Assembly: GCA_031409775.1 (NCBI GenBank)
Contig: JANNXY010000003.1
Coordinates: 1 to 13,937, forward strand
Direction: 5' to 3'
DNA from: JANNXY01 sp031409775
GTDB taxonomy: Bacteria > Patescibacteriota > Minisyncoccia > Phycocordibacterales > CAIZIN01
DNA: 13,937 nucleotides
Shown: in pieces, positions 1 through 6,720 of the stretch
Position numbering within the stretch: position 1 is the stretch's first letter
How the letters are laid out: every line of letters begins with the position of its first letter
Notes under the pieces: generated by a model
The model's input: only the letters and a program-made list of their open reading frames with translations
Told to the model about the DNA's origin: nothing
The model's database searches: none
Program-made: the position numbers and the translations under genes

Positions 1-1665
1 TTTACCTTTGTCACTGGCTATATCTGTAGAAGAAGCGTATTTGAGTTTGATTAGTGCTTCCTGAAGTGCTGTGACGTATTTGCCAGACTGGCCGTATTTG
101 GAGGCTCTGGTTATATAGCCATCGTAGGTGGGGGTGCCACCACCGCTGGAGGAGCGTCTGGGAGTCACGTCAGTTATAACCACCGTTCCATCCGTAGGTG
201 TTACTGAGTTCGAGACGGCTGAGGCACCGACGCCTACGGCATTTACTGCTGCTGCGCTGATCGTGTATGAAATCCCATTGGTGAGGCCGGTAAATGTAAT
301 GTATGGTGTCGCTGAGGTTGCTACAAAGTTGCCTGGGGTAGTTGTAGCTGTGTTGTACAGAACAACTGAACCCCCATCTGATGCCGGAGGACTCACGGTA
401 ACAGTCGAGCTACCATTCCCGGCTACTGCAGTGACTGCGGTAGGAGCGCTCGGTACTGACTGGGCAGTTACCTCGACCCTAGCGATAGCATTGGTTGTAG
501 TCCCGCGGAAATTATTGAATCCTCCCCCAATTACAAATTTCCCATTGTTATCCACCTCCATCGTAACCGCCGTTGCATTGAACCCTGTTGTCGTGGTCGC
601 GATATACCCAGAGTCGAAAGTTCCATCAGAATTAATCCTAAAAAAATTGTACACTGGACTGAATCCACCAATCCCTATAGTCTTTCCATCACTTTGCGGG
701 ATTAGTCTAATGAAAGGTCTATCAAACCCAGTAGTCGTAGTGGAGAAGAATCCAGCATCGAGTGTACCGTCGGGATCAAGTCTGGTGATTTTATTTTGAC
801 TGACCCCGTTAAATGTCGAATGATCCCCGCTCAGGAGTATTCTGTCAGAATTATCCAGAGATATGGTATTAAATACCAAATCTGGCCCGCTGCCGATATT
901 GGAAGCAAAAGTCGTATCAACAGTTCCATCCGAGTTGAGTCTGACCAAATACCCCTGCGGGATACTATTGAGATTAGCAAAGAATCCACTAACGATTATC
1001 TTGCCATCTGGCTGTAGCGCTATCTGGTCGACAGATGAGTCGAACCCGATCCCGATATTCGACGCAAATGCTACATCAATCGTTCCATCCGAGTTGAGTC
1101 TAGTGAGACCTCCCTGGGTTACTCCGTTGAAATTTGTAAAGGTTCCTGACACAATGATTTTATCATCAGGTTGAACGATAATTTTAGTAACCGGACCATC
1201 GAACCCAGTACCGATACTTGTTGTAAACGAATTATCAAAGTCTCCATCAATATCTAGTCTCGCGATGTAATTGCTAACATTCGCATCGAAGTTCAGGAAA
1301 TATCCCCCGACCACAATCATGCCATCACTCTGCAGATCGATCGTTGTTACACCGGCATCGAACCCAGTACCGGTGTTCGACGCAAATGGAGTTGTATCTA
1401 GGCTTCCGTTGCTATTTAGCCGAGCTATCCCACCCTGTGGTATATTGTCGAAATTGGTGAAATATCCGCCGACAAGGATTTTCTCATCCGGCTGGATTTT
1501 AATAGTTAGGACAGTTCCGTCTGCGCCATCGCCTACGTTATTGGTAAAATCAACATCGAGCGCCACTGAACTCGCCGCATAAGCATTGCTTGAGAAAAGA
1601 GTAATGATAATAGCCACCCACAAAATAACCTCGGAAAGCTTGGCAATCCTATTTAAATTAAACAT
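1..1665 (-). CDS. Secreted delta-60 beta-propeller protein with FN3-like and peptidoglycan-binding-like domains (partial, C-terminus off window)
   Basis: The frame is open for 555 codons from the ATG at 1665 to the window edge, with an in-frame TAA (1675-1677) just upstream. Residues 1-30 are a signal peptide (hydrophobic ILWVAIIITLF, cleavage after AYA). Residues about 48-399 hold seven delta-60 repeats of about 53 residues with cores like QPDGKIIVSGFF, RLNSDGTID and GTGFD. Repeat 7 lacks the final GTIDxxF-like strand, and residues 33-48 (ALDVDFTNNVG) look like that missing strand, so the ring can close as a seven-bladed propeller. Residues about 403-492 resemble FN3. A Gly/Ser/Pro linker follows, then a segment (about 513-555) with YGQSGKYVTALQEALIKLKY, typical of the start of a peptidoglycan-binding domain. 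The gene lies 39 nt after the paralogue at 1705-2976, probably in one operon; no Shine-Dalgarno is visible. The likely role is a cell-surface or wall-attached propeller; ligand unknown. Repeat identity is firm, FN3 and wall binding are inferred. Confidence 0.85.
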   Translation of the reverse strand, partial: MFNLNRIAKLSEVILWVAIIITLFSSNAYAASSVALDVDFTNNVGDGADGTVLTIKIQPDEKILVGGYFTNFDNIPQGGIARLNSNGSLDTTPFASNTGTGFDAGVTTIDLQSDGMIVVGGYFLNFDANVSNYIARLDIDGDFDNSFTTSIGTGFDGPVTKIIVQPDDKIIVSGTFTNFNGVTQGGLTRLNSDGTIDVAFASNIGIGFDSSVDQIALQPDGKIIVSGFFANLNSIPQGYLVRLNSDGTVDTTFASNIGSGPDLVFNTISLDNSDRILLSGDHSTFNGVSQNKITRLDPDGTLDAGFFSTTTTGFDRPFIRLIPQSDGKTIGIGGFSPVYNFFRINSDGTFDSGYIATTTTGFNATAVTMEVDNNGKFVIGGGFNNFRGTTTNAIARVEVTAQSVPSAPTAVTAVAGNGSSTVTVSPPASDGGSVVLYNTATTTPGNFVATSATPYITFTGLTNGISYTISAAAVNAVGVGASAVSNSVTPTDGTVVITDVTPRRSSSGGGTPTYDGYITRASKYGQSGKYVTALQEALIKLKYASSTDIASDKGK

Positions 1666-1704
1666 ATTATAATTTTACTGTCTTTTACACCTTAGTGCAA
1701 TCAT

Positions 1705-2976
1705 TTATCTATGCTTGCCTGGTCTATGTTCATTATTTCTGTTTAAAATCTTTTTTATTATCTTTTTTATTTTATCTTTCTTGATAACTGTCTTATTTAT
1801 CGAATTAGAATTTTCTACAATCTTTAGGCGCATGATTCTATTCTGGATTGTTTGATTGTATTTACTGAACATCCCTACCACAACCAGCTTCCCATCACTC
1901 TGTCTAACCATATCTATAGCCGGAGAATCGATTCCGACTCCGCTCGATATCGCGAAGTTTGTCTCTATCTGACCATTACCACCAATCTTCAGTACATTGT
2001 TACTGGCGTTGAACCCACCTAGCGCCAATACTCCATCTCCTGCATATATTGCTGGGTGTAGTGGCTCAACCAGGTCGTTTGTATGTCCTTCGAATGATTG
2101 ATCTAGAGTCCCGTTCTCATTTAGTCTCACTATCAGATCCCTCTGAATACCGTCAAATGTGCTGAAATATCCATTCAGTACTACCTTGCCATTTGGTTCT
2201 AGTACAATACTCGATGGTTCAACATCGAATCCAGTACCGATATTGGTTGCGAACGATTCATCTATCGTACCATCCGAGTTGAGTCGAGTGATATAATTCT
2301 GTGGACGACCGTTGCAGCTAGTGAAGTACCCCACAACAACAATCTGTCCATCAGGTTCTATTATCATATTTGTAGGTCCAGAATCAAATCCAGAACCTGT
2401 GCTCGATGCAAACACCGCATCTATAGTCCCATCGCTGTTTAGGCGTGCGATATTTGCTACCGGTACGCCATTATAATTTGTAAAATTCCCTAGAACAACG
2501 ATCTTTCCGTCTGTCTGAACTAGTAATTTCTGAACTGATCCATCGAAACCGGCACCTGTAGTTGATGCGAACATATCGTCGATAGAGCCATTTGTATTTA
2601 TACGGGTAATATGGTTCTGCGTACGACCGTTGTAGCTTGTGAAGTATCCTCCTACTATTATTTGAGAATTAGGCTGTATCGCTATACTCGATACTCCAAG
2701 GTCGAAACCAGCACCTGTAGTTGACGCAAACTCTAGGTCGATAGACCCATCTGGGTTTAGTTGTGTTATATGGTTCTGAGTATGTCCATTGTAAGCAGTG
2801 AAGTACCCCGCAGCGACAATATTTCCATCATTCTGTAGGGAAATGTCAAGTACGGTATCATTGAACGCCGTCCCCATATTCCTAGTAAATTGTGTATCAA
2901 TCTCTATGGTCTGGGAAGCATTGGTAGTAATAGGAGCCCACAAAACCAGCAGTGTCATCAATATTTTTTTCATCAC
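1705..2976 (-). CDS. Secreted seven-repeat delta-60 beta-propeller protein with basic C-terminal tail
   Basis: The protein has 423 residues and a signal peptide at 1-20 (MMKKILMTLLVLWAP, cleavage near TNA). Seven delta-60 repeats lie at about 39-92, 93-145, 146-198, 199-251, 252-303, 304-350 and 351-388. Each has the pattern DGKIVVxGxFTxYNG, then RLNxDGTIDxxF, then GxGFD. Repeat 7 stops before the last strand, and residues 24-38 (IEIDTQFTRNMGTAF) match that strand, which suggests circular closure of a seven-bladed propeller. Residues 396-423 are a strongly basic tail rich in Lys and Arg that the downstream paralogue lacks. An AAGGAG motif sits 9 nt before a GTG (2976) and 12 nt before an ATG (2973); either could be the start, and the ATG gives a more usual MKK signal peptide. 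This is the first gene of a two-gene minus-strand unit. Function is unknown beyond a surface or secreted binding scaffold. Confidence 0.88.
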   Translation of the reverse strand: MMKKILMTLLVLWAPITTNASQTIEIDTQFTRNMGTAFNDTVLDISLQNDGNIVAAGYFTAYNGHTQNHITQLNPDGSIDLEFASTTGAGFDLGVSSIAIQPNSQIIVGGYFTSYNGRTQNHITRINTNGSIDDMFASTTGAGFDGSVQKLLVQTDGKIVVLGNFTNYNGVPVANIARLNSDGTIDAVFASSTGSGFDSGPTNMIIEPDGQIVVVGYFTSCNGRPQNYITRLNSDGTIDESFATNIGTGFDVEPSSIVLEPNGKVVLNGYFSTFDGIQRDLIVRLNENGTLDQSFEGHTNDLVEPLHPAIYAGDGVLALGGFNASNNVLKIGGNGQIETNFAISSGVGIDSPAIDMVRQSDGKLVVVGMFSKYNQTIQNRIMRLKIVENSNSINKTVIKKDKIKKIIKKILNRNNEHRPGKHR

Positions 2977-2985
2977 TACAGATTA

Positions 2986-2991
2986 CTCCTT
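2986..2991 (-). promoter_or_regulatory. Shine-Dalgarno AAGGAG of the upstream propeller gene
   Basis: AAGGAG lies 9 nt from the GTG at 2976 and 12 nt from the ATG at 2973. It is the only clear Shine-Dalgarno motif found before a gene in this window, so the 16S anti-SD is probably functional even though most neighbours lack one. Confidence 0.6.
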
Positions 2992-3034
2992 TGCAAAGCA
3001 AAGTCAATTTTCTTTTGTACTTGCTTTTTATACA

Positions 3035-3040
3035 ATTATA
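3035..3040 (-). promoter_or_regulatory. -10 box (TATAAT) for the propeller operon
   Basis: A perfect TATAAT on the minus strand lies about 60 nt upstream of the propeller operon start, in the 146-nt divergent region. No good -35 is seen 16-18 nt upstream. The divergent secreted-protein gene must be transcribed from the same interval, but I see only a weak plus-strand candidate there (TTGTAC 3015-3020, 18 nt, TATGGT 3039-3044). Confidence 0.4.
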
Positions 3041-3122
3041 TGGTAGTCTATTCATTAGTGCTCTTTGTAATAACATAAAGAGCGAAACCTCACAACAACC
3101 GCAGTCAGAAAGTTCGATCCTT

Positions 3123-4127
3123 ATGAAAACATACCTAGTCTCCGCAGTTCTCGCAGTCTTTGCATTCCTCGCTGGTGCCCTCGGGCAAGTCACCTTCACC
3201 GCAGTACAACCCCCGCCACAAGGAGTAGGGCTCGGGAGTTACTTCCAGATCGCCGAAATGGTCGTGTCCCAGGATTCATTGATACAATACGCCGACATCC
3301 AATTCAACACAGCATTTCAGGATGACCGAGAGGCATTCGGAACATTCCATATCTTTGACGGAAATAGGCCTGTCAGGTCCCAGGACTCTACCACCGCCAT
3401 CGCTGGTCGGCTCAGCCTTAATCTATTTGTCTCCCTAACTCGGGGACCAAAGAGGTATCAGATATTCTTTGTGGTAAACGGATTCCGAGCTGTGTCTAGG
3501 ATGGAACTAAAGATGACATTCCACTACAGCACGTCATCTGACGCAGGTATCCTAGAAAACATCGCTGTAGTAAACATCCCATCGGTTGACCTAAACTTCA
3601 ACCAATTCAATGATGTAGCTGTTGGGGCGGACAACACATTCACCAAAGTTCGTATTATACCAGGGCGCCAAGATCTGGCATCGTTCATTGTATCGGTCAA
3701 CACCTCTTCGGAGCGTGAAGACGAGAAATTCACGATCAACCGTCCGTCAGTTAGGGTGTATTTCAACAATGGCGCACGCCTCAAGCATGTTAAATTTTGG
3801 AGATTGTATTCCGTAGATGAATTCGGCACTCGCCAGTCCATCTCTACCACATTGGGCTACACGCTCATACCACGGGTAGATGAAAATGGCCAGCCGTTCG
3901 TCCAGATCCGATTCAATAGGAATCTCTCGGTTAATACCGAGGGGTTCCCCTCAACAAACTTCAAGCTTGTTGTGGAGGGGAGGGTTGACCCGACCTTCCC
4001 AAGCAAAGGAACTCTAACACCTGCCTGGAGCCACCAGGACCAGGTAGCCTATGAATTAACCACCAACGGCACGACACGCTCATCGCAGCGAACGGTGGTA
4101 CAAAGCACGGTCCAGAGGAAGCTCTAG
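3123..4127 (+). CDS. Secreted protein of unknown function
   Basis: The protein has 334 residues and I do not recognise its family. The ATG at 3123 was chosen because it begins a classic signal peptide (MKTYLVSAVLAVFAFLAGALGQ, cleavage near residue 22). The open frame extends further upstream, but that part would cover the divergent promoter region. The mature part alternates polar and hydrophobic residues (for example ADIQFNTAF, KVRIIPGR, PSVRVYFNNG, FVQIRFNRN), which suggests an all-beta extracellular protein. No cysteines, repeats or further membrane segments are evident. It diverges from the secreted propeller operon, so the two may share a surface role. The codons are GC-richer than those of the toxin-antitoxin genes nearby. 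No Shine-Dalgarno is seen. A strong terminator follows 8 nt after the stop, so it is a single-gene unit. Confidence 0.8.
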   Translation: MKTYLVSAVLAVFAFLAGALGQVTFTAVQPPPQGVGLGSYFQIAEMVVSQDSLIQYADIQFNTAFQDDREAFGTFHIFDGNRPVRSQDSTTAIAGRLSLNLFVSLTRGPKRYQIFFVVNGFRAVSRMELKMTFHYSTSSDAGILENIAVVNIPSVDLNFNQFNDVAVGADNTFTKVRIIPGRQDLASFIVSVNTSSEREDEKFTINRPSVRVYFNNGARLKHVKFWRLYSVDEFGTRQSISTTLGYTLIPRVDENGQPFVQIRFNRNLSVNTEGFPSTNFKLVVEGRVDPTFPSKGTLTPAWSHQDQVAYELTTNGTTRSSQRTVVQSTVQRKL

Positions 4128-4135
4128 CAACCCTT

Positions 4136-4180
4136 CCAGAAGCAGGTCCCATCCCTGCTTTCTGGATATTTTATTTAAAT
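4136..4180 (+). terminator. Intrinsic terminator of the secreted-protein gene
   Basis: CCAGAAGCAGG (4136-4146) pairs with CCTGCTTTCTGG (4154-4165) with one bulged T, followed by an AT-rich, T-dominated run (ATATTTTATTTAAAT). It lies 8 nt after the stop codon. Confidence 0.75.
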
Positions 4181-4209
4181 TTGACTTTCTATATCTAATC
4201 TGATACTAT
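4181..4209 (+). promoter_or_regulatory. Promoter of nusA
   Basis: TTGACT (4181-4186), a 17-nt spacer, then TACTAT (4204-4209) preceded by TGA, an extended -10. The predicted start is near 4216, giving a leader of about 66 nt. It begins right after the upstream terminator. Confidence 0.6.
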
Positions 4210-4227
4210 ATATGAGTTACAGACGTT

Positions 4228-4260
4228 CGCTTCCGGATCCGGAGCGGACTTTTATTTTAT
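4228..4260 (+). terminator. Terminator-like hairpin in the nusA leader (possible attenuator)
   Basis: The segment 4228-4246 contains the palindrome TCCGGATCCGGA flanked by CGC and GCG. It can fold as a 7-bp GC-rich stem (CGC, bulged T, TCCG, loop GATC, CGGA, GCG). The run TTTTATTTTAT begins at 4250. It lies downstream of the nusA promoter and upstream of the ATG, where an attenuator would sit. Control by NusA itself is inference. Confidence 0.5.
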
Positions 4261-4281
4261 ACAATTAAATAATTAACCAAT

Positions 4282-5502
4282 ATGTTTGACCTAAAAGTAA
4301 TCAATTCAGTTCTAACCCAGCTCGAAGAAGAGCGTGGAATACCCAAAGAAAAGATCCTCGAAGCCATCGAAGCGGCTCTCGCTACTGCTTACAAGAAAGA
4401 GTACGGCAAGAAAGGCCAGATCGTACGTGCCAAATTCGACATAGGCAATGGTGGTGTGGAATTCCTCCAGGTAAAGATAGTTGTGGACGACTCACGCGTT
4501 ATCATGCCAGAAGAGCAGGAGCTACTCGACAGTGGTGAGAAGACTCTACCCGATACCGACGACCGTGTCCGCTACAACCCAGAGCATCACATACTCATAT
4601 CCGAAGCACGCCTCATCCGCAGAGACTCGGAGCTCGACAACGAGATCGTATTTCCTTTAGAGAACAAGGGTGACTACGGTCGTATCGCAGCACAGACCGC
4701 CAAGCAGGTTATCATCCAGAAGATCCGCGAAGCCGAGAAGACATCTGTGCTCAAGGAATTCGGCGAGAAGGCAGGCGAGATCATCACTGGTACAGTAGAG
4801 CGAACCGAGCGTGGCAATGTCTACCTCAACATGGGCCGCACAGTAGGTATACTGCCTTACGAAGAGCAGATCCCGGGCGAGAGATACAAGCAGGGCGAAC
4901 GCATCCGCGCATACCTGTTCCGTGTAGATGACGGTACCAAAGGAGTTTTCCTCAAGTTGTCTCGATCCCATCCTAAATTCCTCGAAGAATTATTCAAGGC
5001 AGAAGTGCCAGAAATAGTTTCTGGAATTGTAGAGATCAAGAATGTGGCAAGAGAAGCAGGCTCACGCTCCAAGGTTGCTGTATTCTCCCACGACTCTCAT
5101 ATCGATCCAGTAGGATCGATGGTTGGTTCACGCGGAGTTCGTGTATCGACTATCACATCAGAGCTCGGTGGCGAGAAGATCGACATCATCGAATGGTCCG
5201 AGGATCCCAAGAAATTCATCGAGGAATCCCTCTCTCCAGCCAAGGTTATATCTATCGACATAGAGCCAGAGATCAAGAAGGCCAATGTCAAAGTAAGCGA
5301 AGACCAACAGTCTCTAGCGATAGGCAAAGGCGGTCAGAATGTGAGACTCGCAGCCAAGCTCACCGGCTGGAAGATCGACATCCAGGGAGTTGCATTACCA
5401 AAGACTGATGAAGAAATTGCTGCAGAAGCAGAGGAAATCACACCAGAACCAGAAACAATCACTCCCGAGATGATTTCAACAGACGAAGAAACGACAGTGT
5501 AA
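4282..5502 (+). CDS. nusA: Transcription termination/antitermination factor NusA
   Basis: NusA binds RNA polymerase and nascent RNA and controls pausing, termination and antitermination. In this 406-residue protein the N-terminal polymerase-binding domain is about 1-130 (FDLKVINSVLTQLEEERGIPKE, YKKEYGKKG). The S1 domain is about 165-230 (GTVERTERGNVYLNMGRTVGILP). KH1 is about 235-310 with the loop GSMVGSRGVRV (278-288). KH2 is about 320-370 with AIGKGGQNVRLAAKLTGWKI (346-365). A Glu/Pro/Thr-rich acidic tail occupies 373-406; the long C-terminal AR repeats of proteobacterial NusA are absent. The gene stands alone with its own promoter and terminator. The usual partners rimP and infB are not next to it. 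No Shine-Dalgarno precedes the ATG. Codons are biased to AAG, CTC and CGC, as for a highly expressed gene. Confidence 0.97.
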   Translation: MFDLKVINSVLTQLEEERGIPKEKILEAIEAALATAYKKEYGKKGQIVRAKFDIGNGGVEFLQVKIVVDDSRVIMPEEQELLDSGEKTLPDTDDRVRYNPEHHILISEARLIRRDSELDNEIVFPLENKGDYGRIAAQTAKQVIIQKIREAEKTSVLKEFGEKAGEIITGTVERTERGNVYLNMGRTVGILPYEEQIPGERYKQGERIRAYLFRVDDGTKGVFLKLSRSHPKFLEELFKAEVPEIVSGIVEIKNVAREAGSRSKVAVFSHDSHIDPVGSMVGSRGVRVSTITSELGGEKIDIIEWSEDPKKFIEESLSPAKVISIDIEPEIKKANVKVSEDQQSLAIGKGGQNVRLAAKLTGWKIDIQGVALPKTDEEIAAEAEEITPEPETITPEMISTDEETTV

Positions 5503-5520
5503 GTAAGATTGAATTTGAAG

Positions 5521-5548
5521 AAAAAGCTCCCAAATTGGGGGCTTTTTT
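5521..5548 (+). terminator. Intrinsic terminator of nusA
   Basis: AAAAAGCTCCC (5521-5531) pairs with GGGGGCTTTTTT (5537-5548) around a short AT loop, 18 nt after the stop. The A-run before the stem could make it work in both directions. Confidence 0.88.
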
Positions 5549-5559
5549 GATTCCCGTTA

Positions 5560-5608
5560 CAACATCCTCCGTCCGCAGAAGCCGGCCACCTCCTTCGAAG
5601 GAGGAATT
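5560..5608 (+). repeat. Dispersed 49-bp palindromic repeat, copy 1
   Basis: This segment matches the reverse complement of 11311-11359 at 45 of 49 positions by hand alignment. Its core is the perfect palindrome CCTCCTTCGAAGGAGG (5589-5604), preceded by GCCGGCCA. The matching palindrome in copy 2 differs at two paired positions that keep the stem intact. Confidence 0.8.
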
Positions 5609-5621
5609 TTCACGCATAATT

Positions 5622-5655
5622 CTCCCCTCGAGGGGAGCACTGCATTATTATGCAG
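5622..5655. repeat. Two further palindromes beside the dispersed repeat
   Basis: CTCCCCTCGAGGGGAG (5622-5637) is a perfect 16-bp palindrome. CTGCAT (5640-5645) and ATGCAG (5650-5655) form a hairpin around a TATT loop. With 5589-5604 they make three consecutive hairpins in the non-coding gap before the TrmB-like gene. No gene is seen between 5549 and 5691. Confidence 0.65.
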
Positions 5656-5676
5656 GAGGGATGTTTGTAAATGGCA

Positions 5677-5685
5677 TGATACAAT
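5677..5685 (+). promoter_or_regulatory. Extended -10 box of the TrmB-like gene (leaderless)
   Basis: TGATACAAT is an extended -10 followed by exactly six bases and then the ATG at 5692. RNA would start at or next to the A of ATG, so a leaderless mRNA is predicted. No -35 is evident. Confidence 0.6.
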
Positions 5686-5691
5686 ACAGAA

Positions 5692-6150
5692 ATGTTCGAA
5701 AAATACTTAGAAGAAATAGGGTTATCAGATAAAGAAGCATCCGTCTATGTGGCCCTGCTCCAGGTAGATCACGACTCGGTGCTTGATTTGTCAAAACGCA
5801 CCGGCATCAACCGCACCACCATCTACCCTGTGCTTGAAACATTGGCCAAGAAAGGCCTCGTGAGCGAAATGCAGATAGACAAGAAAGTCCACTACAAAGC
5901 CGAGCCGCCAGAACGCCTCGAGTCATTTGTCGAGCGCCGCAAGCTAAACTTCGAGGAGCAGTCCAAGCGCCTCAAAGACATAGTCCCCCAGCTAAAGAGC
6001 ATTCAGAGAGAATCCGGCGAGCGCCCAGTGGTCAAGTGTGCTGATCATTTTCATGATAAAAGCTCTGACGCCCAAAGGTGGCGGCCCGAAGAAAAAGTGA
6101 ACCTCAACCCCCGTCGCCACAAATGCGATGGGTTTTTATTTATTTGCTAA
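5692..6150 (+). CDS. TrmB-family transcriptional regulator, C-terminally truncated
   Basis: Residues 1-115 are the TrmB-type winged helix plus linker. EKYLEEIGLSDKEASVYVALL leads into the helix-turn-helix (SVLDLSKRTGINRTTIYPVLETLAKKGLVSE, about 29-59), followed by a coiled-coil-like stretch (ERRKLNFEEQSKRLKDIVPQLKSIQ). From memory, homologues in this lineage continue past GERPVVK into an effector domain and reach well over 200 residues. Here the similarity stops at about residue 115 (near 6036). The last 37 residues (CADHFHDKSSDAQRW onward) look like out-of-frame sequence and run into a terminator hairpin at 6110-6132. The product could still bind DNA, but without the sensing domain. A toxin-antitoxin pair follows directly. 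The ATG is fixed by the leaderless promoter. It may be a pseudogene or a shortened functional repressor; a sequence break at about 6036 is likely. Confidence 0.75.
   Translation: MFEKYLEEIGLSDKEASVYVALLQVDHDSVLDLSKRTGINRTTIYPVLETLAKKGLVSEMQIDKKVHYKAEPPERLESFVERRKLNFEEQSKRLKDIVPQLKSIQRESGERPVVKCADHFHDKSSDAQRWRPEEKVNLNPRRHKCDGFLFIC
6110..6144 (+). terminator. Intrinsic terminator inside the 3' end of the truncated TrmB frame
   Basis: CCCGTCGC (6110-6117) pairs with GCGATGGG (6125-6132), including one G-T pair, followed by TTTTTATTTATTT. It overlaps the last codons of the TrmB-like frame, which suggests it originally served another gene ending at TGA 6098-6100. Confidence 0.7.
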
Positions 6151-6171
6151 AATTTATATAGATGTTATAGT
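6144..6171 (+). promoter_or_regulatory. Promoter of the toxin-antitoxin pair (leaderless)
   Basis: TTGCTA (6144-6149), a 16-nt spacer, then TATAGT (6166-6171) preceded by TGT. Exactly six bases separate the -10 from the antitoxin ATG at 6178. Confidence 0.6.
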
Positions 6172-6177
6172 TTATAT

Positions 6178-6405
6178 ATGGATACAATATCAATCTCAAA
6201 ATTCGATTATGATGTTTTAAGAGCTGAATCTAGTGCTTATAGGAAAATAATTAAATCTATAAGTGTCTCGTTTTCCAATACTCCGCCAACTAGAAGCAAA
6301 TCAAAGGTTCTAGAGCAATTTAAAAAAACCAAAACTTATAACAAAGAATTTTTAGCATCTATAAAGAAAGGGTTAGCAAGATCTTCATATTTTGATCAGA
6401 AGTAG
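6178..6405 (+). CDS. Putative antitoxin of a type II toxin-antitoxin pair
   Basis: This 75-residue protein precedes a RelE-type toxin with 5 nt between the two genes, the usual antitoxin-first order. Residues about 52-75 (KTYNKEFLASIKKGLARSSYF) resemble the C-terminal toxin-wrapping helix of small RelB-type antitoxins, which often end in a FxxSIxxGLxxS pattern. The N-terminal part (MDTISISKFDYDVLRAE) could be a short beta strand and helix for dimerisation and DNA binding, but I do not recognise a defined fold. The gene is clearly more AT-rich than nusA or ppaC, which fits a mobile cassette. Such antitoxins normally repress their own promoter. The role rests mainly on position and the toxin next door. 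Confidence 0.7.
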   Translation: MDTISISKFDYDVLRAESSAYRKIIKSISVSFSNTPPTRSKSKVLEQFKKTKTYNKEFLASIKKGLARSSYFDQK

Positions 6406-6410
6406 ATAAA

Positions 6411-6659
6411 ATGCTAATCGCACCTATTCACAAGGATTTGGTTCAATATTTAAAATCTCATTCTTTGGAGAAAAAGTTTCAAAAGCAGGCATTGCTTATT
6501 TCCAGATATTTTCGACATCCTAGTTTGCACACTGAAATCCTAGAACCAAAAGACCTAAAAATCTATAGCTTTAGAGTTGATAAAAAATATCGTGCAATTT
6601 TTATCTTTATTGCTCCAGAAATAATCGAGGTTATCGATATTAATAATCATTATAATTAA
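6411..6659 (+). CDS. RelE/ParE-superfamily toxin
   Basis: The protein has 82 residues. The central and C-terminal strands (LKIYSFRVDKKYRAIFIF, then EIIEVIDINNHYN) follow the RelE-superfamily layout: a strand with YxFRVxxxYRAIF followed by IEVIDIxxHxx. The N-terminal helices (HKDLVQYLKSHSLEKKFQKQ) also fit the fold. Members are ribosome-dependent mRNA interferases or, in the ParE branch, gyrase poisons; which applies cannot be decided here. The ATG is 5 nt after the antitoxin stop, so translation is probably coupled. Low GC content matches the antitoxin and sets the pair apart from its surroundings. It converges on the HTH-PRTase gene, whose stop is 49 nt away. Confidence 0.75.
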   Translation: MLIAPIHKDLVQYLKSHSLEKKFQKQALLISRYFRHPSLHTEILEPKDLKIYSFRVDKKYRAIFIFIAPEIIEVIDINNHYN

Positions 6660-6690
6660 TCACAGTATCCCATGTCCGAAATCAAACCAA

Positions 6691-6720
6691 AGCGAAATAG
6701 ATCTACATTTATACTTCGCT
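6691..6720. terminator. Possible bidirectional terminator hairpin between convergent genes
   Basis: AGCGAAATA (6691-6699) and TACTTCGCT (6712-6720) form a 9-bp stem with one wobble pair. On the minus strand a moderately T-rich run follows and the HTH-PRTase stop lies at the arm. There is no T-run on the plus side. Confidence 0.4.

Noticed and set aside
128..1582. Several plus-strand open frames of 70-220 codons
   Set aside because: They are shadows of the minus-strand propeller gene. Their proteins are low in complexity and repeat with its 53-codon period.
2952..3122. Upstream extension of the secreted-protein frame to an ATG at 2952
   Set aside because: It would cover the divergent promoter region and overlap the start of the opposite propeller gene. 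The ATG at 3123 begins a proper signal peptide.
4212..4268. 18-codon frame in the nusA leader (MSYRRSLPDPERTFILYN)
   Set aside because: The predicted transcript starts near 4216, after its ATG, and no -10 sits six bases upstream. Its codons include the hairpin, which explains the sequence better.
5535..5732. 65-codon plus-strand frame before the TrmB-like gene
   Set aside because: It runs through the nusA terminator and the palindromes and overlaps the leaderless start at 5692.
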